In this document: positions 5,574 through 7,088 of the stretch, piece after piece | Numbering within the stretch: position 1 is the stretch's first letter | Layout: every line of letters starts with the position of its first letter | Source: a bacterium | Lineage (GTDB): Bacteria > UBP15 > UBA6099 > DSWB01 | Assembly: GCA_020061125.1 (NCBI GenBank) | Contig: JAGUYV010000345.1 | Coordinates: 1 to 7,088, forward strand | Direction of reading: 5' to 3' | DNA: 7,088 nt | Program-made: the position numbers and the translations under genes | Notes under the pieces: generated by a model | Seen by the model: only the letters and a program-made list of their open reading frames with translations | Told to the model about the DNA's origin: nothing | The model's database searches: none

Positions 5574-6125
5574 TCAGATTTTGGACACGCTGTCCTTGAG
5601 TAGATCGAAGTCGCGGTTGTCAATAGCGCAGATGATGATCTCGCGCAGCTCCGAGCCGGACTGAATGTGCTGTTTGATGGTTTCGGACATAACCTTGCCG
5701 CACAGTGGGGCCGGGACGCCGTAGAACCCGAGGCCCATGGGCGGAAAAGCCAGAGTTTTGCAGCCAAGCTCCTCGGCTTTGGCCAGGGCGGACATCATGC
5801 ACTGTCGCAGTTTGTCCTCGGTTCCGGCCTCCAGGTGCTTGGGGCCGCAGGCGTGAATGATGTGTTTCTGCTTGAGTTCACCTGCGCCGGTGGCTACGGC
5901 TTTGCCCATGGCCACCGTGCCGATGGCGTCGCACTCTTTTTGAATGGCCACTCCGCCGCGGTTCTGGATGGCCGTGCCGTAGCCCGACCCAATCTGCAGA
6001 TCCTGGCGGCAGTAATACACGAAAGCATCAACTTCAAGATCCGTGAGGTCGCCCTTAATCAGGGAGACCGTGGTGTTGCCGGCAGCCTTTCGAACAGGCT
6101 CCAGGGCCAGTGGTGATACGCTCAT
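5574..6125 (-). CDS. Macro-domain (ADP-ribose-binding) protein
   Basis: The 183-residue product is a single macro domain. GDLTDLEVDAFV (25-36) corresponds to the GDIT-x-VDAIV strand, and Asp26 matches the residue that contacts adenine in Af1521. The substrate loop follows at 45-53 (IGSGYGTAI), and the distal phosphate loop is PPMGLGFYG (128-136). The usual NAAN sequence after VDAIV is replaced by YYCR (37-40), so the Asn used by many deacetylases and ADP-ribosyl hydrolases is Arg40 here. The classic GGGG run is reduced to GSG. It should bind ADP-ribose, an O-acyl derivative or a related nucleotide; hydrolase activity is doubtful. The ATG has AGGAGG 6 nt upstream, an excellent ribosome site. 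It is the first gene of the operon and stops 17 nt before the cytochrome b gene. The link with redox signalling is inferred from position only. Confidence 0.88.
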   Translation of the reverse strand: MSVSPLALEPVRKAAGNTTVSLIKGDLTDLEVDAFVYYCRQDLQIGSGYGTAIQNRGGVAIQKECDAIGTVAMGKAVATGAGELKQKHIIHACGPKHLEAGTEDKLRQCMMSALAKAEELGCKTLAFPPMGLGFYGVPAPLCGKVMSETIKQHIQSGSELREIIICAIDNRDFDLLKDSVSKI

Positions 6126-6161
6126 TGAGCACCTCCTGATGGGTTTGAAGAAATGATTTTC

Positions 6162-6167
6162 ATATTA
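6162..6167 (-). promoter_or_regulatory. Weak candidate -10 (TAATAT) upstream of the macro-domain gene
   Basis: The minus strand reads TAATAT inside the A/T-rich patch CAATAATATGAAAATCATTT, about 37 nt before the start codon. It matches the sigma-70 -10 consensus at four of six bases, and no good -35 stands 16-18 nt upstream. It is a position to test, not a firm promoter. Confidence 0.2.
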
Positions 6168-6353
6168 TTGGAACGGGAGTCGGCGCAAACGGATGTCGCC
6201 GCACCCGGAGGAACAGGGCCGAAAAAGCAGAGAATGGACAACGCGCACACGCCTTGCACCGCTTGCCCGGGAAGCGCGGCAATACTGTTCTGATCCTGCG
6301 GTTTTGAAGGACTGTGCGTCATGGAATCCGGTTTCTTAGGTTGCGCTTATCGT

Positions 6354-6397
6354 GTCTATTGAGTTAATAAAGTCTATCGAATTACTGTAGTTTATCG
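6354..6397. repeat. A/T-rich direct repeats with 18-nt period (candidate operator array)
   Basis: GTCTATTGAGTTA begins at 6354 and GTCTATCGAATTA at 6372, matching at 11 of 13 positions. A shorter third copy, GTTTATCG, begins at 6390. The start-to-start distance is 18 nt both times. The array stands out from GC-rich surroundings and lies about 230 nt upstream of the macro-domain gene and about 370 nt from the sensor gene. Regularly spaced A/T-rich half-sites suit a transcription factor; the Rrf2-like protein is one candidate, by inference only. Confidence 0.5.
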
Positions 6398-6413
6398 CGC
6401 CGGGAGGCGCGAT
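6394..6413. repeat. Perfect 8-bp inverted repeat with 4-nt loop
   Basis: ATCGCGCC (6394-6401) and GGCGCGAT (6406-6413) are exact reverse complements around GGGA. On the plus strand this makes a GNRA-type tetraloop. It overlaps the third 18-nt repeat. No T-run follows on either strand, though TTT precedes it on the plus strand (6391-6393). It could be a protein-binding palindrome or an RNA stem-loop. Confidence 0.55.
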
Positions 6414-6666
6414 GTCAAGCCGCTATGCAAAATAAATTTCCGGCGGGCTGGGATTGCGGCAAACACCCGGGTTGCGGGTCGGCCGATATCATGCGGCGCG
6501 GGTGAATGGAGCCGTGGAATCAAGCAGTCGGCGATTGCGCTGTATGCCTCATGCATTTGCAGGTTGCCGCCGCCGGTCTTTTCACTGATAAAAAATTTAA
6601 CACCATGAACAATATGCTGGCATTTGAGGCCGCGGCTTGCGCGCTGGCGGGGCGCGGATCCCCGGT

Positions 6667-6697
6667 TTTCCCTGCCGCTCCCCGGCTGGCAGGGAAA
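6667..6697 (+). terminator. Perfect 10-bp hairpin followed by a T-rich stretch (terminator-like or leader hairpin)
   Basis: TTTCCCTGCC (6667-6676) and GGCAGGGAAA (6688-6697) are exact reverse complements with an 11-nt loop. On the plus strand TTGCTCTTTATTC follows, a broken T-rich tract like that of a weak intrinsic terminator. It stands 70 nt before the sensor-gene ATG, with no protein gene ahead of it on that strand within the intergenic region. It may end a small transcript or act as an attenuator in the sensor gene's leader. Confidence 0.45.
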
Positions 6698-6767
6698 TTG
6701 CTCTTTATTCAATTAAAACAGCGCTGCGGCGGCGCGCGCCCTGTGGCCGCGCGGGGATTGTGTGCGC

Positions 6768-7088
6768 ATGAAACTCTCGCTCAAGGTCAAACTCATTCTG
6801 GGATACACGGTCATCATCGGGCTGACGGGCCTGTTTTCCACGGTCATAGGAACCTATCTGATCAGCCGCGGGGTCATGACCCAGGCCCAGGAGAGCGTGC
6901 GCACGGATCTGGGCTTCGCGCGCGAGATGCTGCGCAACCGGCAGGACCAAATCGAAAACACCGTGCGCCTGGCCACCTATCACACGGCGTTCCGCAAGGC
7001 CCTGATGGAAGAGGATCGCGCCGAACTGCAGCGCGCACTCGGAGTGCTGCGCGGGGCGGCGTTCATGCACATGGTGGCCATCACCGAC
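6768..7088 (+). CDS. N-terminus of a membrane-anchored sensor protein (Cache-like; kinase or chemoreceptor), partial
   Basis: ATG at 6768 opens a frame of 107 codons that runs off the window end. Residues 1-7 (MKLSLKV) are basic and residues 8-31 form one hydrophobic segment. A polar helical region follows (TQAQESVRTDLGFAREMLRN, 38-57) and then the start of a mixed extracytoplasmic domain. This is the usual opening of bacterial Cache-type sensors: one membrane helix, a long helix, then the ligand-binding domain. Output (histidine kinase, chemoreceptor or cyclase) lies outside the window, so the class is unknown. The ribosome site is weak: GGGG stands about 11 nt upstream, and an in-frame GTG two codons earlier is another possible start. 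It is transcribed away from the redox operon and shares the intergenic region with it. Confidence 0.72.
   Translation, partial: MKLSLKVKLILGYTVIIGLTGLFSTVIGTYLISRGVMTQAQESVRTDLGFAREMLRNRQDQIENTVRLATYHTAFRKALMEEDRAELQRALGVLRGAAFMHMVAITD

Larger units (their letters stand above)
6126..6767. other. Divergent intergenic region (642 nt) with repeats and hairpins
   Basis: This stretch separates the minus-strand operon from the plus-strand sensor gene and must hold promoters for both. It is less GC-rich than the genes and has clear A/T-rich patches at about 6154-6170, 6347-6395, 6581-6600 and 6698-6720. It holds the 18-nt-period repeats and the two inverted repeats listed separately. Open frames of 66 and 106 codons on the minus strand lack ribosome sites or recognisable content and are not called. 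No tRNA, known riboswitch or sigma-54 site was recognised. Confidence 0.7.

Noticed and set aside
6122-6322. 66-codon minus-strand frame whose TGA overlaps the macro gene ATG (ATGA)
   Set aside because: The overlap looks like translational coupling, but there is no ribosome site before its ATG, third-position GC is only about 60% by hand count (below the neighbouring genes), and no domain is recognised. A small residual chance remains.
6600-6660. Sigma-54 promoter (GG-N10-GC) for the sensor gene
   Set aside because: TGGCA at 6618-6622 and GG at 6628-6629 do not have a GC at the required distance.
6392-6712. 106-codon minus-strand frame in the intergenic region
   Set aside because: It needs a TTG start with no ribosome site and spans both intergenic hairpins, and the product has no recognisable feature.
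6705-7070. 121-codon minus-strand frame opposite the sensor gene
   Set aside because: The plus strand encodes a standard basic N-terminus, membrane helix and sensor region; this is its shadow.

Overview
GC-rich bacterial DNA whose gene content points to a sulfate-reducing relative of Desulfovibrio (Desulfobacterota). The reason is the series HmcE-like membrane cytochrome b, HmcF/HdrD-like iron-sulfur protein, receiver and Rrf2 regulator. This mirrors the 3' end of the D. vulgaris hmc operon (hmcE-hmcF-rrf1-rrf2), as I recall it. The assignment rests on protein motifs read by eye; no search was run.

Layout. Bases 1-354 (+) hold the last 117 codons of a GT-B glycosyltransferase, which converges on a block of six minus-strand genes (6125 down to 434). 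In transcription order these are: a macro-domain protein (6125-5574), an HmcE-like membrane cytochrome b (5556-4801), an HmcF/HdrD-like [4Fe-4S]/CCG protein fused in frame to a receiver domain (4761-3010), a cytoplasmic PAS-PAS histidine kinase (2933-1452), a single-domain receiver (1380-979) and an Rrf2-family regulator with an Fe-S-type cysteine set (922-434). The gaps are 17, 39, 76, 71 and 56 nt, which fits one operon. The last three gaps each hold a GC-rich inverted repeat. A 642-nt intergenic region (6126-6767) separates this operon from a divergent plus-strand gene (6768 to the window end) encoding the N-terminus of a membrane-anchored sensor protein. That region holds A/T-rich direct repeats with an 18-nt period and two perfect inverted repeats.

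Inferred joint function: the membrane cytochrome b and the Fe-S/CCG protein would form a quinone-linked electron-transfer unit facing the cytoplasm. The kinase, whose two PAS domains each carry the same four-cysteine pattern, could sense redox state or a bound metal centre. It could signal to two receivers that align without gaps through all catalytic residues, one covalently attached to the redox enzyme and one free. The Rrf2 protein would supply DNA-binding output. The strongest candidate for something new is this receiver-tethered Hdr/Hmc-type oxidoreductase with its own kinase, which suggests post-translational control of, or signal readout from, an electron-transfer complex. No c-type cytochrome, NrfD-like or periplasmic ferredoxin subunit lies in the window, so this looks like a reduced Hmc/Tmc-type module.
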